NCBI GenBank assembly: GCA_938004815.1
Contig: CALKVR010001290.1
Span: 1-16,010, forward strand
Direction of reading: 5' to 3'
Origin: an uncultured Polyangiaceae bacterium
GTDB taxonomy: Bacteria > Myxococcota_A > Polyangia > Polyangiales > Polyangiaceae
Length of the DNA: 16,010 nucleotides
The notes under the pieces were generated by a model that had not been told where the DNA came from, did no database searches, and saw only the letters and a program-made list of their open reading frames with translations. This document shows, one piece after another, positions 1-6,427 of the stretch (position 1 is the stretch's first letter; each line of letters opens with the position of its first letter). The position numbers and the translations under genes were made by a program.

Positions 1-44
1 GCGCGAGCATGGGCCCCCGCCGCGCGGAACGCAACGCTTCTCGA

Positions 45-371
45 TCAGCGGGTCGCGTCGCGCGAGGCACCGGGATTCGTGCTCGGGTGGGGTGTCGCGT
101 CGTGCAGGCTCCACCGCGCCGAGCTCGCAAACGGGCTCGCAGTGCTGCGCGACGGTTGCCCCGTCACACCGCCTTTGACGAGCGCACCGCCCGCGAGCGC
201 GGCCGTCCAACCCCAGGCGCCTCTCAGCCAAGTCGACAAGAGCGACAGGGCGCCCCCGAGCGCCATCGAAGCGACACGCCCGACGGGATCAGCCGCAACG
301 GGCACGTCGTCTCTACGGTCATGCGTCTCGGTCTGGCCGCGCTCCACTGCCTGCACCTCGGTTCCCTTCAT
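45..371 (-). CDS. Small membrane protein, DUF2892-like (uncertain)
   Basis: This would encode about 108 residues. The middle reads as an inner-membrane YgaP/DUF2892-type segment: a GRVASMALGGALSLL stretch, a basic/aromatic turn (WLRGAWGW), then TAALAGGALVKGGVTG. That resembles the 'GG.L...G..R...G...A..GG.L..RG.TG' pattern found in DUF2892 domains. One or two membrane helices are expected, with a charged N-terminus and a Ser/Pro-rich tail without known motif. The start is unclear. The ATG at 371 has no good ribosome binding site. A GTG at 419, in the same frame, has GAGG just upstream and would add 16 residues. It lies 91-139 nt downstream of the lysE-like gene on the same strand and could share its transcript. 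Codon use is a little less GC-biased at third positions than in neighbouring genes. The function is unknown, and it could still be a spurious frame. Confidence 0.42.
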   Translation of the reverse strand: MKGTEVQAVERGQTETHDRRDDVPVAADPVGRVASMALGGALSLLSTWLRGAWGWTAALAGGALVKGGVTGQPSRSTASPFASSARWSLHDATPHPSTNPGASRDATR

Positions 372-510
372 GGTGTGGTCCACGCTGCAACGCGCGTGCC
401 TCGTCGCCTGCGCGCTCACCGCGCCTCAGGCGGGCCCGTCGCACACGAGGTGCCGAGTCGGATCGCCACATGCGTCCCGTTCGCGCACGCCGGCCGCCCG
501 CCGCAGCGGG

Positions 511-1173
511 TCACCGGGGCGACGTCAGGTCCCAGTCGTGATCGATGCCGAAGGCGATGAAGCGGTAGGCGAAGAACAGGCTCAGCCCGACGATGAGCCA
601 CCCGACGCCGCGGACGACGAGGTCCATCGTCTCTCGGCGAAAGCGGCTGCCGTAGCGCTTGAGGAGATAGGACAAGAGCAGGAACCACCCGGCGATGCCG
701 CCGAACGTCCCCGCCGCGAAGGGCAGACCATTGATCGGCTCTGCGGCGATGAGCCCCGTCGAGTAGAGGGTCGTCGTCGCCGCGCTCCAGGTCGCGATGA
801 GGGTCGGGTTGAGCGCCGTGATGGTGAAGCCGACGAACAGCGAGCGCGACGTCGACTCGGCCGGTGGGCGCTCGTCGGTCACGGTGGGCCCGCGGTAACG
901 CGCGAACGAAATGCCGAGCCCGAGCAGGATGAGCGCGGCGAGGAGCCGCGACACGGGCTCGATGACCGGGTACTCGGCGAGGAACGTCGAGAAGCCCCAC
1001 CACGCGAGAAACGCGTAGCCGGCCTCGGCGACCGCGCAGCCGAGGCCGATGGCAGCGCCGTCCCGGTGACGCCCGGTGAGCCCGCGCTGCAGGACGAGCG
1101 CGGCGATGGGGCCGGCGATGGGCACGGAGCCGAAGAAGCCGAACGCGAACCCGATGAGCGCCGCGGCGATCAC
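511..1173 (-). CDS. LysE-family translocator (amino-acid exporter)
   Basis: This encodes a 220-residue inner-membrane protein, the usual length for LysE/RhtB transporters, which export amino acids or related small metabolites by proton exchange. The N-terminus (ALIGFAFGFFGSVPIAGPIA) carries the family hallmark: a first helix ending in G-S-x-P-x-G-P. About six hydrophobic segments follow, near residues 1-25, 40-65, 72-92, 115-135, 150-170 and 185-210. The conserved 'ALNPTLIATWSA' around residue 120 matches the second LysE half-motif (NP). The start is a GTG at 1173; no in-frame start lies close upstream and the ribosome binding site is weak. It is divergent from argB with only 38 nt between the two starts. 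The substrate cannot be told from sequence; an arginine link through argB is speculation. Confidence 0.85.
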   Translation of the reverse strand: MIAAALIGFAFGFFGSVPIAGPIAALVLQRGLTGRHRDGAAIGLGCAVAEAGYAFLAWWGFSTFLAEYPVIEPVSRLLAALILLGLGISFARYRGPTVTDERPPAESTSRSLFVGFTITALNPTLIATWSAATTTLYSTGLIAAEPINGLPFAAGTFGGIAGWFLLLSYLLKRYGSRFRRETMDLVVRGVGWLIVGLSLFFAYRFIAFGIDHDWDLTSPR

Positions 1174-1211
1174 GGTGCCGGCCGAGCTCCACGGTGGTAA
1201 AAGAGCCGGCC

Positions 1212-2084
1212 ATGCGCGAGCTCATCGACAAGGCGCACGTCCTTCACGAAGCGCTGCCATACATCCAGCGCTTCCAAGGCGCCACCTTCGTCGTGAAGTA
1301 CGGCGGGCACGCCATGGTCGACGAGAAGCTCAAGTCGAGCTTCGCGCGCGACGTCGCTCTCCTGAAGTTCGTCGGGATCCACCCGGTGGTCGTGCACGGT
1401 GGCGGCCCTCAGATCGATCAGATGCTCGCCAAGATGGGCGTCGTCTCCGAGCGGATCGACGGCATCCGGGTGACCGACGAGCGCACGATGGAGGTCGTCG
1501 AGATGGTGCTCGCAGGCACCGTCAACCAAGAGATCGTTTCGATGGTGTGCGGCCATGGCGGTCGCGCCGTCGGTCTCTCCGGCAAAGACGACCTGTTCAT
1601 CCGCGCGCGCAAGGCCACCGCGATGCGCACCAAGAGCGGCGCCATGGTCGACCCGGGGCGCGTCGGCGAAATCGAGCGCGTGAGCCCCGACATCGTCAAG
1701 CGCTTGGTCGAGGGCGGGTTCGTCCCCGTCATCGCGCCGATCGCGGTCGACGCCGACGGCGCGGCGCTCAACGTGAACGCCGACCTGGTCGCCAGCCATG
1801 TGGCGGCCGCGCTCCGCGCGGAAAAGTTCGTCGTGCTCACCGACATCGAGGGCGTTCGGGGTCGCGACGGCGGTCTCTTGTCGCACCTCGATCAAGCCCA
1901 GGTGACGCGCTTGATCGACGACGGGACGATCGCGGGCGGCATGATCCCGAAGGTGCGATGCGCGTTCGCCGCGCTCGATGGCGGGGTGAAAAAGGTGCAC
2001 ATCATCGACGGTCGCACCGAGCACGCGATCCTCCTCGAGATCTTTACCGACCGCGGGATCGGGACGGAGATCGTGGCCGGGTGA
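1212..2084 (+). CDS. argB: Acetylglutamate kinase
   Basis: This enzyme phosphorylates N-acetyl-L-glutamate with ATP, the second and usually committed step of arginine synthesis, in the cytoplasm. The 290-residue product shows the amino-acid kinase motifs in order: K29-Y-G-G, the V-H-G-G-G-P loop (61-66), GLSGKD (121-126), NVNAD (187-191) and GGMIPK with K247. An N-terminal helix ending LPYIQRF precedes the kinase fold, and the C-terminus has EIFTDRGIGTEI. Both are features of hexameric, arginine-inhibited acetylglutamate kinases, so feedback inhibition is inferred. I chose the ATG at 1212 because AAGAG lies 6 nt upstream. A GTG at 1194 in the same frame would add six residues. The stop overlaps the next start as GTGA. 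No other arginine gene is nearby. Confidence 0.96.
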   Translation: MRELIDKAHVLHEALPYIQRFQGATFVVKYGGHAMVDEKLKSSFARDVALLKFVGIHPVVVHGGGPQIDQMLAKMGVVSERIDGIRVTDERTMEVVEMVLAGTVNQEIVSMVCGHGGRAVGLSGKDDLFIRARKATAMRTKSGAMVDPGRVGEIERVSPDIVKRLVEGGFVPVIAPIAVDADGAALNVNADLVASHVAAALRAEKFVVLTDIEGVRGRDGGLLSHLDQAQVTRLIDDGTIAGGMIPKVRCAFAALDGGVKKVHIIDGRTEHAILLEIFTDRGIGTEIVAG

Positions 2085-2827
2085 CGGCGCTCGAGGTGCT
2101 CTGCCGGAGCCCGCTCTGCTGGGCGCTCCGCGACGCGGCGCGTGCGCTCGGCCAGCACCCCGGCTTGCCACCGGTAGCAGTCATCGACGCGGCGCTCGCG
2201 CCCCGCGCCGGGGTCCGCTTCCGGCCGGCAGCGCCCAAGCCGCGTCGGTCGAAGGGCGAGGCGGCGCCGCGTGGCTACGACGCGGTCATCACGCTCGATG
2301 GCGCAGTCCCGACCCGCGAAGACAACCTGCACGATCTGATGAACGCGCTGGTCTGGTCGGTCTTCCCCCGCTCGAAACGCGCGCTCCACGCGCGCCAGCA
2401 CGCCCTGCTCGAGCGTGCGGGGCCGGTCCGGTCTGGCGAGTCGCGCCGCCGATCGGCCGAGGGGGACGCGCTCGCCATGCTCGACGAGGGCGGCCTGGTC
2501 GTCGTGGCGCGGCGGGATGCCGTCGCCGAAGTGGAGGCGCGGGGGCGAGCACGCGACGCGACCGCTGTCGCCACGTTCGTCGCCGCAGGCGATGCCCGCG
2601 CGGTCGCGTTCGGTCATGCTTTGTACGAGCACGTGGCCGGCCTCTCCCCGGCGACCCCCCTCGGGATGGTGGTCGTGATGGCTTTCGACGATGATCCTGC
2701 TGCTGTTCCGCTCCCTGCGGTCGACGACCGCCTCGCGGGCCTCGTCACCGATCCCAGCTGTTTTCTGCACAATGGCGGGTTCGGGAGCATTCCGTTCTCC
2801 TCGAGCGTTTGGGGATCGGATCGATGA
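2081..2827 (+). CDS. DUF3025 domain-containing protein
   Basis: This is a 248-residue, probably cytoplasmic protein. The central segment, 'YDAVITLDGAVP...NLHDLMNALVW', then 'SVFPRSKRALHARQ', is the signature of DUF3025: H-x2-MNALVW, then FP-x2-K-x2-LH-x-RQ. The end of the family pattern (P.VDDRL) is also present. The biochemical function of the family is unknown. The start is the GTG at 2081, which overlaps the argB stop by four bases (GTGA). The open frame continues upstream through argB, but that part is an out-of-frame shadow. The stop overlaps the next start as ATGA. The double overlap makes translational coupling within an argB-DUF3025-SUMF1 operon very likely. Confidence 0.85.
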   Translation: MTALEVLCRSPLCWALRDAARALGQHPGLPPVAVIDAALAPRAGVRFRPAAPKPRRSKGEAAPRGYDAVITLDGAVPTREDNLHDLMNALVWSVFPRSKRALHARQHALLERAGPVRSGESRRRSAEGDALAMLDEGGLVVVARRDAVAEVEARGRARDATAVATFVAAGDARAVAFGHALYEHVAGLSPATPLGMVVVMAFDDDPAAVPLPAVDDRLAGLVTDPSCFLHNGGFGSIPFSSSVWGSDR

Positions 2828-3831
2828 GGTTCGGGGTCTTGCTTGTCCTCTGCGCTTGCAACGTGTCGGGCGAGTCGCCTGCACCGCCGGCGGAGGGCGC
2901 GCAGACAGCATCGGCGTCGGCATCGGCGTCGGCATCGGCATCCGCATCGGCGTCGGCGTCGGCGTCGGCAGCCGTATCGGCATCGACATCGGCCGCGGTG
3001 CCGGAGGAGCCGCCGCCCTGTCCTGAGGACATGGTGCTCGTCGGTCGTTTCTGCGTCGACCGGTTCGAGGCGTCGCTCGAGGTGGTGGCGGCGGACGGCA
3101 CGCGGGCGGCGCATCCGCACTACCAGCGGCCGGAGAAGGGGACGGCCTACGCGGCGGTCAGCAAAGCGGGGAATTACCCGCAGGGGTACATCAGCCGCGT
3201 CGAGGCGAAGGCGGCGTGCGAGGCATCGGGCAAGCGGCTTTGCTCACGGCTCGAGTGGCAACGCGCTTGCCGCGGCAAGGGCGGCGCGCGCTACCCGTAC
3301 GGCCACGCCGGGGTGCGGGGAAAGTGCTCGACCGGCAAGCTCCACCTTCTCCGCGAGAAGTTCGGCGACAACCCGCGCGGCGGGTGGAAGTACGACGAGC
3401 ACTTCAACAGCCCCGACCTCAATCGCGAGCCCGGTTACCTGGCCAAGAGCGGCGAGTATCCCGAGTGCGTCAGCGACGCCGGCGCCTTCGACATGGTCGG
3501 CAACCTCCACGAGTGGGTGAGCGACACCGTCGACGAAGACTTCGTCGCCAAGATGGAGGCCGAGGACATCGAGCGCCAGTGGCAGCCCTGGCACGAAGGC
3601 AACGGGATGTTTCTGGGCGGCTTCTACTCGACCACCAGCGAGCACGGGGCCGGCTGCACCTTCACCACCATCGCCCACGAGCCGACGTACCACGACTACT
3701 CGACCGGCTTTCGCTGCTGCAAGGCGGCCGATCTGCCGAAGGACGAGAAGAAGAAGCCACCGAAGGCCGGCTCGAAGAGCGGGGAGACAAGGCCGGCCCC
3801 GCCGACCTCGGCCTCGGCGCCTCGTCAGTAG
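2824..3831 (+). CDS. SUMF1/formylglycine-generating-enzyme-fold lipoprotein
   Basis: This 335-residue product has a short signal sequence (MRFGVLLVLCAC) ending in a lipobox-like LCAC, so it is probably lipid-anchored at Cys12. A low-complexity Ala-Ser linker (residues 29-58) follows, then a SUMF1 domain (about 63-305) and a Lys/Pro-rich tail. Family hallmarks are MVLVGRFCVDRFE, GKRLCSRLEWQRACRG, RYPYGH, FDMVGNLHEWVSD and GFRCC (295-299). True formylglycine-generating enzymes carry a C-x4-C copper-binding pair shortly before the GFR motif. Here only Cys278 is present in that region, so sulfatase-activating chemistry is doubtful and a structural or ligand-binding role is more likely. I chose the ATG at 2824 because it gives a clean lipoprotein signal and overlaps the upstream stop (ATGA). 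The 3' end overlaps slyX by 7 bp on the opposite strand. Confidence 0.88.
   Translation: MRFGVLLVLCACNVSGESPAPPAEGAQTASASASASASASASASASASAAVSASTSAAVPEEPPPCPEDMVLVGRFCVDRFEASLEVVAADGTRAAHPHYQRPEKGTAYAAVSKAGNYPQGYISRVEAKAACEASGKRLCSRLEWQRACRGKGGARYPYGHAGVRGKCSTGKLHLLREKFGDNPRGGWKYDEHFNSPDLNREPGYLAKSGEYPECVSDAGAFDMVGNLHEWVSDTVDEDFVAKMEAEDIERQWQPWHEGNGMFLGGFYSTTSEHGAGCTFTTIAHEPTYHDYSTGFRCCKAADLPKDEKKKPPKAGSKSGETRPAPPTSASAPRQ
2908..2967 (+). repeat. Tandem hexamer repeat encoding (Ala-Ser)10
   Basis: Ten consecutive six-base units of GCR-TCS (GCATCG, GCGTCG and one GCATCC) encode ten Ala-Ser pairs between the lipidated N-terminus and the folded SUMF1 domain. Degenerate copies continue to about 3000. 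Because the unit is six bases, slippage would change linker length without shifting the frame. Confidence 0.9.
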
Positions 3832-4019
3832 TGCGGCGGCGGCTCGTCGGGGATGGAGTCGCCCGGCCCCTCGGAGCGGGGCCGCTGCTCGAGCTCCTTC
3901 ACACGATCCTCGAGCTTTTCTCGCGCGAGCCGCTCCTCGAATACGGCCTTCGAGAGCTCGTCGACGAGGCGCTCGAGGTGCATGTACCGGATCTCGAGAT
4001 CGGTGAGGCGATCGGACAT
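3825..4019 (-). CDS. slyX: SlyX family protein
   Basis: This 64-residue protein is mostly a coiled coil, with heptad-like LTDLEIRYMHLERLVDELS and REKLEDRVKELEQR. It ends in the family-typical P-P-P-H-Y. SlyX proteins are about 70 residues long and of unknown function; in Escherichia coli the gene lies beside slyD. Here it is not near slyD. The start is the ATG at 4019, with no strong ribosome binding site. Its last codons overlap the end of the SUMF1 lipoprotein gene by 7 bp in convergent orientation. It is divergent from the MAPEG gene with a gap of 67 bp. Confidence 0.88.
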   Translation of the reverse strand: MSDRLTDLEIRYMHLERLVDELSKAVFEERLAREKLEDRVKELEQRPRSEGPGDSIPDEPPPHY

Positions 4020-4086
4020 CGGACAGCGTTCGTAGCAGAAAGCCGAGAGCTTGGCCGGGTTCGGCCCGAGCCGTCACGATGGCCCG

Positions 4087-4476
4087 ATGGCCGTCCCCGT
4101 CGTCGCTCTCTATGGCTCGCTCGCCGCCATCTTCAATATCTACCTAGCGAACAACGTCTCGAACGCCCGGCGGCGCGAGAAGGTCTCGATCGGCCTCGGC
4201 AAGGACAACAAGGCCCTCGAGCTGGCGAACCGCATCCACGCCAACAACGCCGAGTTCACGCCGCTCGCGATCGTGATGCTGCTCGTCGCCGAGCTCTCGG
4301 GCATGAGCAGCATGTGGCTCCACGTCCTGGGTGGGAGCTTCCTCACGGGCCGCGTCTTCCACGCCGTCGGGATGCCCCGCCCCGCGCCCAACTTCTTCCG
4401 ATTCACCGGGACGGCGCTCACCTGGATCATGATCGTCGCGACGAGCGTTTGGGTCCTCGTCATGCGGTTCCGCTGA
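4087..4476 (+). CDS. MAPEG family membrane protein
   Basis: This 129-residue protein has four hydrophobic segments, near residues 3-22, 56-75, 79-95 and 108-127. The family signature R-x-H-x-N-x2-E-x2-P appears as RIHANNAEFTP. MAPEG proteins include microsomal glutathione S-transferases and bacterial homologues such as YecN; the substrate of this member is unknown. I chose the ATG at 4087 because it starts just before the first membrane helix; the frame stays open up to 4051 without a better start. Its stop TGA is followed within 7 nt by the next start, and the GAGG of that gene's ribosome binding site overlaps the stop, so the two are probably co-transcribed. Confidence 0.88.
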   Translation: MAVPVVALYGSLAAIFNIYLANNVSNARRREKVSIGLGKDNKALELANRIHANNAEFTPLAIVMLLVAELSGMSSMWLHVLGGSFLTGRVFHAVGMPRPAPNFFRFTGTALTWIMIVATSVWVLVMRFR

Positions 4477-4483
4477 GGCGGCC

Positions 4484-5098
4484 ATGCGCGCGCGCGAGGT
4501 ACAGGAGCGACCGCAAGAGAGACGCGTCGGGCTCCGCCTCGTGCGAAACGCCGACCACTACACCGAGGTGGTCGAGCGCGGGATCCGTCAGGCCAAGGTG
4601 AGCGTCTGGCTCGCCACCCCCAACCTCAAGGACGTCCACGTAGAGGCGCCCGTCGGGACGCGCGCGCGCGCGCGCGGCCGCTTCGTCAGCCTGTTCGACG
4701 AGCTCTCGGACGCGGCGCGGGCCGGGATCGAGGTCCGCATCCTCCACGGCGGACCACCCTCACGTGTGCTCGCTGCTCGCTTGCGTGCCCCGGGCCGGCG
4801 CGCGTCGCGCGGCGACGAGATCGTCGAGATGCGGCGCTGCGTGCGCGTGCACCTCAAGATGATCGCGATCGATGGCGCGCTGCTCTACCTGGGCTCGGCC
4901 AATTTTACGGGGGCCGGCCTGGGGGCGAAGTCCGAGGGCCGGCGCAACTTCGAGACCGGCATCGTCACGAGCGACGACCTCATGCTCGACGAGATGCAAG
5001 CCGAGTTCGACGCGATCTGGAGCGGCTCGCGCTGCGCCGGGTGCCGCCTCCGGACCGAATGCCCCAAGCCGATCGACCGGCTACGCGTGGCGGGTTGA
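4484..5098 (+). CDS. Phospholipase D-like protein with one HKD motif and a C-terminal Cys cluster
   Basis: This 204-residue protein has an N-terminal 'A..SVWLATPNLKD' strand/loop typical of PLDc_2 domains. It has one complete HKD motif, H123-L-K125-x4-D130, followed by L-G-S-A-N (136-140). One motif per chain implies that the active site forms in a dimer, as in the Nuc endonuclease. Phosphodiester hydrolysis on lipid or nucleic acid is possible; the substrate is not evident. The C-terminus has C184-x2-C187-x5-C193, with C119 next to the active-site strand, which could bind zinc or be oxidised. There is no signal peptide. The ATG at 4484 has GAGG 5 nt upstream. A (CG)9 run lies inside the gene. 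The 3' end overlaps the esterase gene by 18 bp, tail to tail. Confidence 0.85.
   Translation: MRAREVQERPQERRVGLRLVRNADHYTEVVERGIRQAKVSVWLATPNLKDVHVEAPVGTRARARGRFVSLFDELSDAARAGIEVRILHGGPPSRVLAARLRAPGRRASRGDEIVEMRRCVRVHLKMIAIDGALLYLGSANFTGAGLGAKSEGRRNFETGIVTSDDLMLDEMQAEFDAIWSGSRCAGCRLRTECPKPIDRLRVAG
4659..4676 (+). repeat. (CG)9 dinucleotide run inside the PLD-like gene
   Basis: Nine uninterrupted CG dinucleotides encode part of T59-R-A-R-A-R-G. Alternating CG can adopt Z-form DNA and is slippage-prone. A gain or loss of one unit would shift the frame before the catalytic HKD motif. Confidence 0.9.
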
Positions 5099-5830
5099 GC
5101 GGGCGTAGCCGAAATGGAAACGTAGGGCGGGAAGGAGGCGGCGGCGCCAGCTGCGCTCGCTGTGCGTACCCCTCGGGTCGTCACGAAAGCGGACGTCATG
5201 CACGCCGCGGCTCTCGAGCAGCTCGGCCATGCGACGCGCGCCCGCTAGCATCGTTGCGGGCTCGCGCCCGCCGCCGTCGAGGTACACGCGCGCCTCGGCG
5301 GGCAGCGCGCGGTGCTGGGCCCAGCGAAAGATCGCGCCGCGGTCGATCCACAGCGACGGGGACATGGCGATCGCGCCCCCGAAGACGTCTGGCCGAGCGA
5401 GCACCGCGTACGTCGCCGCGAGGCCGCCCATCGACGAGCCGCCCACGACGGTGCGCCGTGGCGTGGCGGTCAGCCGGTGCTCGCGCCGCAGCTCGGGCAG
5501 GAGCCAGCCCGTGATCCAGCCGAGGAGCTCTTCGAGCCGGCCGCGCACCTGCCTGAAGTCGAAGGGCGAGAGCTCCGAGATCCGGTGTGCGTGGCCGTGG
5601 TCGATGCCGACGATGACGGGTTGCGCCACGCCCTTGGCGAGACGCTCGACCGCGGCGTGCGCGTGCCAGCCGCCGGCGAAGCTCGGCGCGTCGTCGAAGA
5701 CGTTCTGTCCGTCGAAGAGGACCAACACGGGCCGTTCCTGCCCCGGTGCGCGCGAGGGCACGTAGACGCGGACGTGACGCTTGGGACCGTGGCCAGGCAC
5801 GATCTCGAACGGGCCGGTCACGTGGATCAT
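5081..5830 (-). CDS. Alpha/beta-hydrolase, putative esterase family (Fes/D-like)
   Basis: This 249-residue protein lacks a signal peptide and is probably cytoplasmic. The N-terminal region (RVYVPS...RPVLVLFDGQNVFDD) is typical of the putative-esterase family that includes enterochelin esterase and esterase D-like proteins. The nucleophile elbow G131-S-S133-M-G135 and the late H223 in 'GTHSERSWRRRLLPALRFHFG' give the Ser and His of a catalytic triad. The acid is probably an Asp in the region before H223 (D184 or D217/D218). The start ATG at 5830 has GAGAG 6 nt upstream. It is divergent from the outer-membrane protein gene and convergent with the PLD-like gene, with an 18-bp 3' overlap. The substrate is unknown; there is no siderophore synthesis gene beside it, although a TonB receptor lies elsewhere in the window. 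Confidence 0.87.
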   Translation of the reverse strand: MIHVTGPFEIVPGHGPKRHVRVYVPSRAPGQERPVLVLFDGQNVFDDAPSFAGGWHAHAAVERLAKGVAQPVIVGIDHGHAHRISELSPFDFRQVRGRLEELLGWITGWLLPELRREHRLTATPRRTVVGGSSMGGLAATYAVLARPDVFGGAIAMSPSLWIDRGAIFRWAQHRALPAEARVYLDGGGREPATMLAGARRMAELLESRGVHDVRFRDDPRGTHSERSWRRRLLPALRFHFGYARSTRHA

Positions 5831-5843
5831 CCGCGGCTCTCGT

Positions 5844-5904
5844 TAGCACACCCGTCGCGGTCGAGGGCTGGCCGCGCGGTGTTCGATCGGCCGAGCGTGT
5901 GCTA
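5844..5904. promoter_or_regulatory. Mirrored TAGCACAC / GTGTGCTA octamers between divergent genes
   Basis: A perfect 8-bp inverted repeat, TAGCACAC at 5844-5851 and GTGTGCTA at 5897-5904, sits in the 84-bp gap between the divergent esterase and outer-membrane protein genes. Each arm ends 13 and 10 nt before a start codon. The arms could be half-sites of one regulator controlling both genes, or mirrored promoter elements carrying a TGnTA core. The arms are 45 bp apart, about four helical turns. Confidence 0.5.
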
Positions 5905-5914
5905 CCTCGATCCG

Positions 5915-6427
5915 ATGCGTACATGGGCCGGTGGGTCGGCGGTCTTGCTCGGGGTCATCTGTGTCGCTTGGTCGGCCGAGGCGCGCGCGGAGGTCGCCGT
6001 CGGGCTCGAGGCGCGCGGCGAGGTCAAGGCGCTCGAGTCGGGCACGGTCCGCGGGGGCCCCAGCGTGCTCGCGTCGATCGGGTACGCGTTCGACACCTAC
6101 CCGGTGCTCGTGCTCCCCGAGGTCGTCGCCACCGGCGCCGTCTGGCCCGACGACAAACCATGGTTTCCGGGGCGCGCGGTCGCCGGTATCCGCCTCGGCT
6201 TCACCACCGTGGTCGAGCCACAGATCTATACCCACGTGGGCTACGGGTTTCTGTTCCACCGCGGCGACGTCTCGCACGGGCTCGCGCTCGATGCCGGGTT
6301 CGGGCTCGACTACCGCATCCAGCGCGAGATAACGATCGGCGGCACGCTCGGCTACGAGGGGCTGGTCGCCGGGAACGCATCGGCGCACGGTGGTGTCCTA
6401 GGGGTTCGCGTAGGCTTCTGGTTGTGA
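5915..6427 (+). CDS. Small outer-membrane beta-barrel candidate
   Basis: This 170-residue protein has a Sec signal peptide (MRTWAGGSAVLLGVICVAWSAEARA) with a signal-peptidase I site A-R-A after residue 25. The mature 145 residues alternate glycine and aromatic residues in short amphipathic strands, for example IYTHVGYGFLF and ALDAGFGLDYRIQ. The chain ends in G-F-W-L, an aromatic terminus as in many outer-membrane barrels. No family was recognised. The start is the ATG at 5915; the frame stays open far upstream but only as a shadow of the esterase gene. Its stop overlaps the next start (GTGA), so it is translationally coupled to the ChaN-like lipoprotein. Confidence 0.75.
   Translation: MRTWAGGSAVLLGVICVAWSAEARAEVAVGLEARGEVKALESGTVRGGPSVLASIGYAFDTYPVLVLPEVVATGAVWPDDKPWFPGRAVAGIRLGFTTVVEPQIYTHVGYGFLFHRGDVSHGLALDAGFGLDYRIQREITIGGTLGYEGLVAGNASAHGGVLGVRVGFWL

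Noticed and set aside
79..1200. 373-codon plus-strand frame over the LysE-type gene
   Set aside because: The sequence is highly charged and Arg/Asp/Glu/Gly-rich without fold or motif. It is the antisense shadow of a clear membrane transporter.
2908..2990. CRISPR-like array
   Set aside because: The units are six bases with no spacers. They are an in-frame Ala-Ser linker.
3216..4601. 461-codon plus-strand frame across SUMF1, slyX and MAPEG genes
   Set aside because: It is Arg-rich and crosses three recognised genes on both strands; a high-GC shadow frame.
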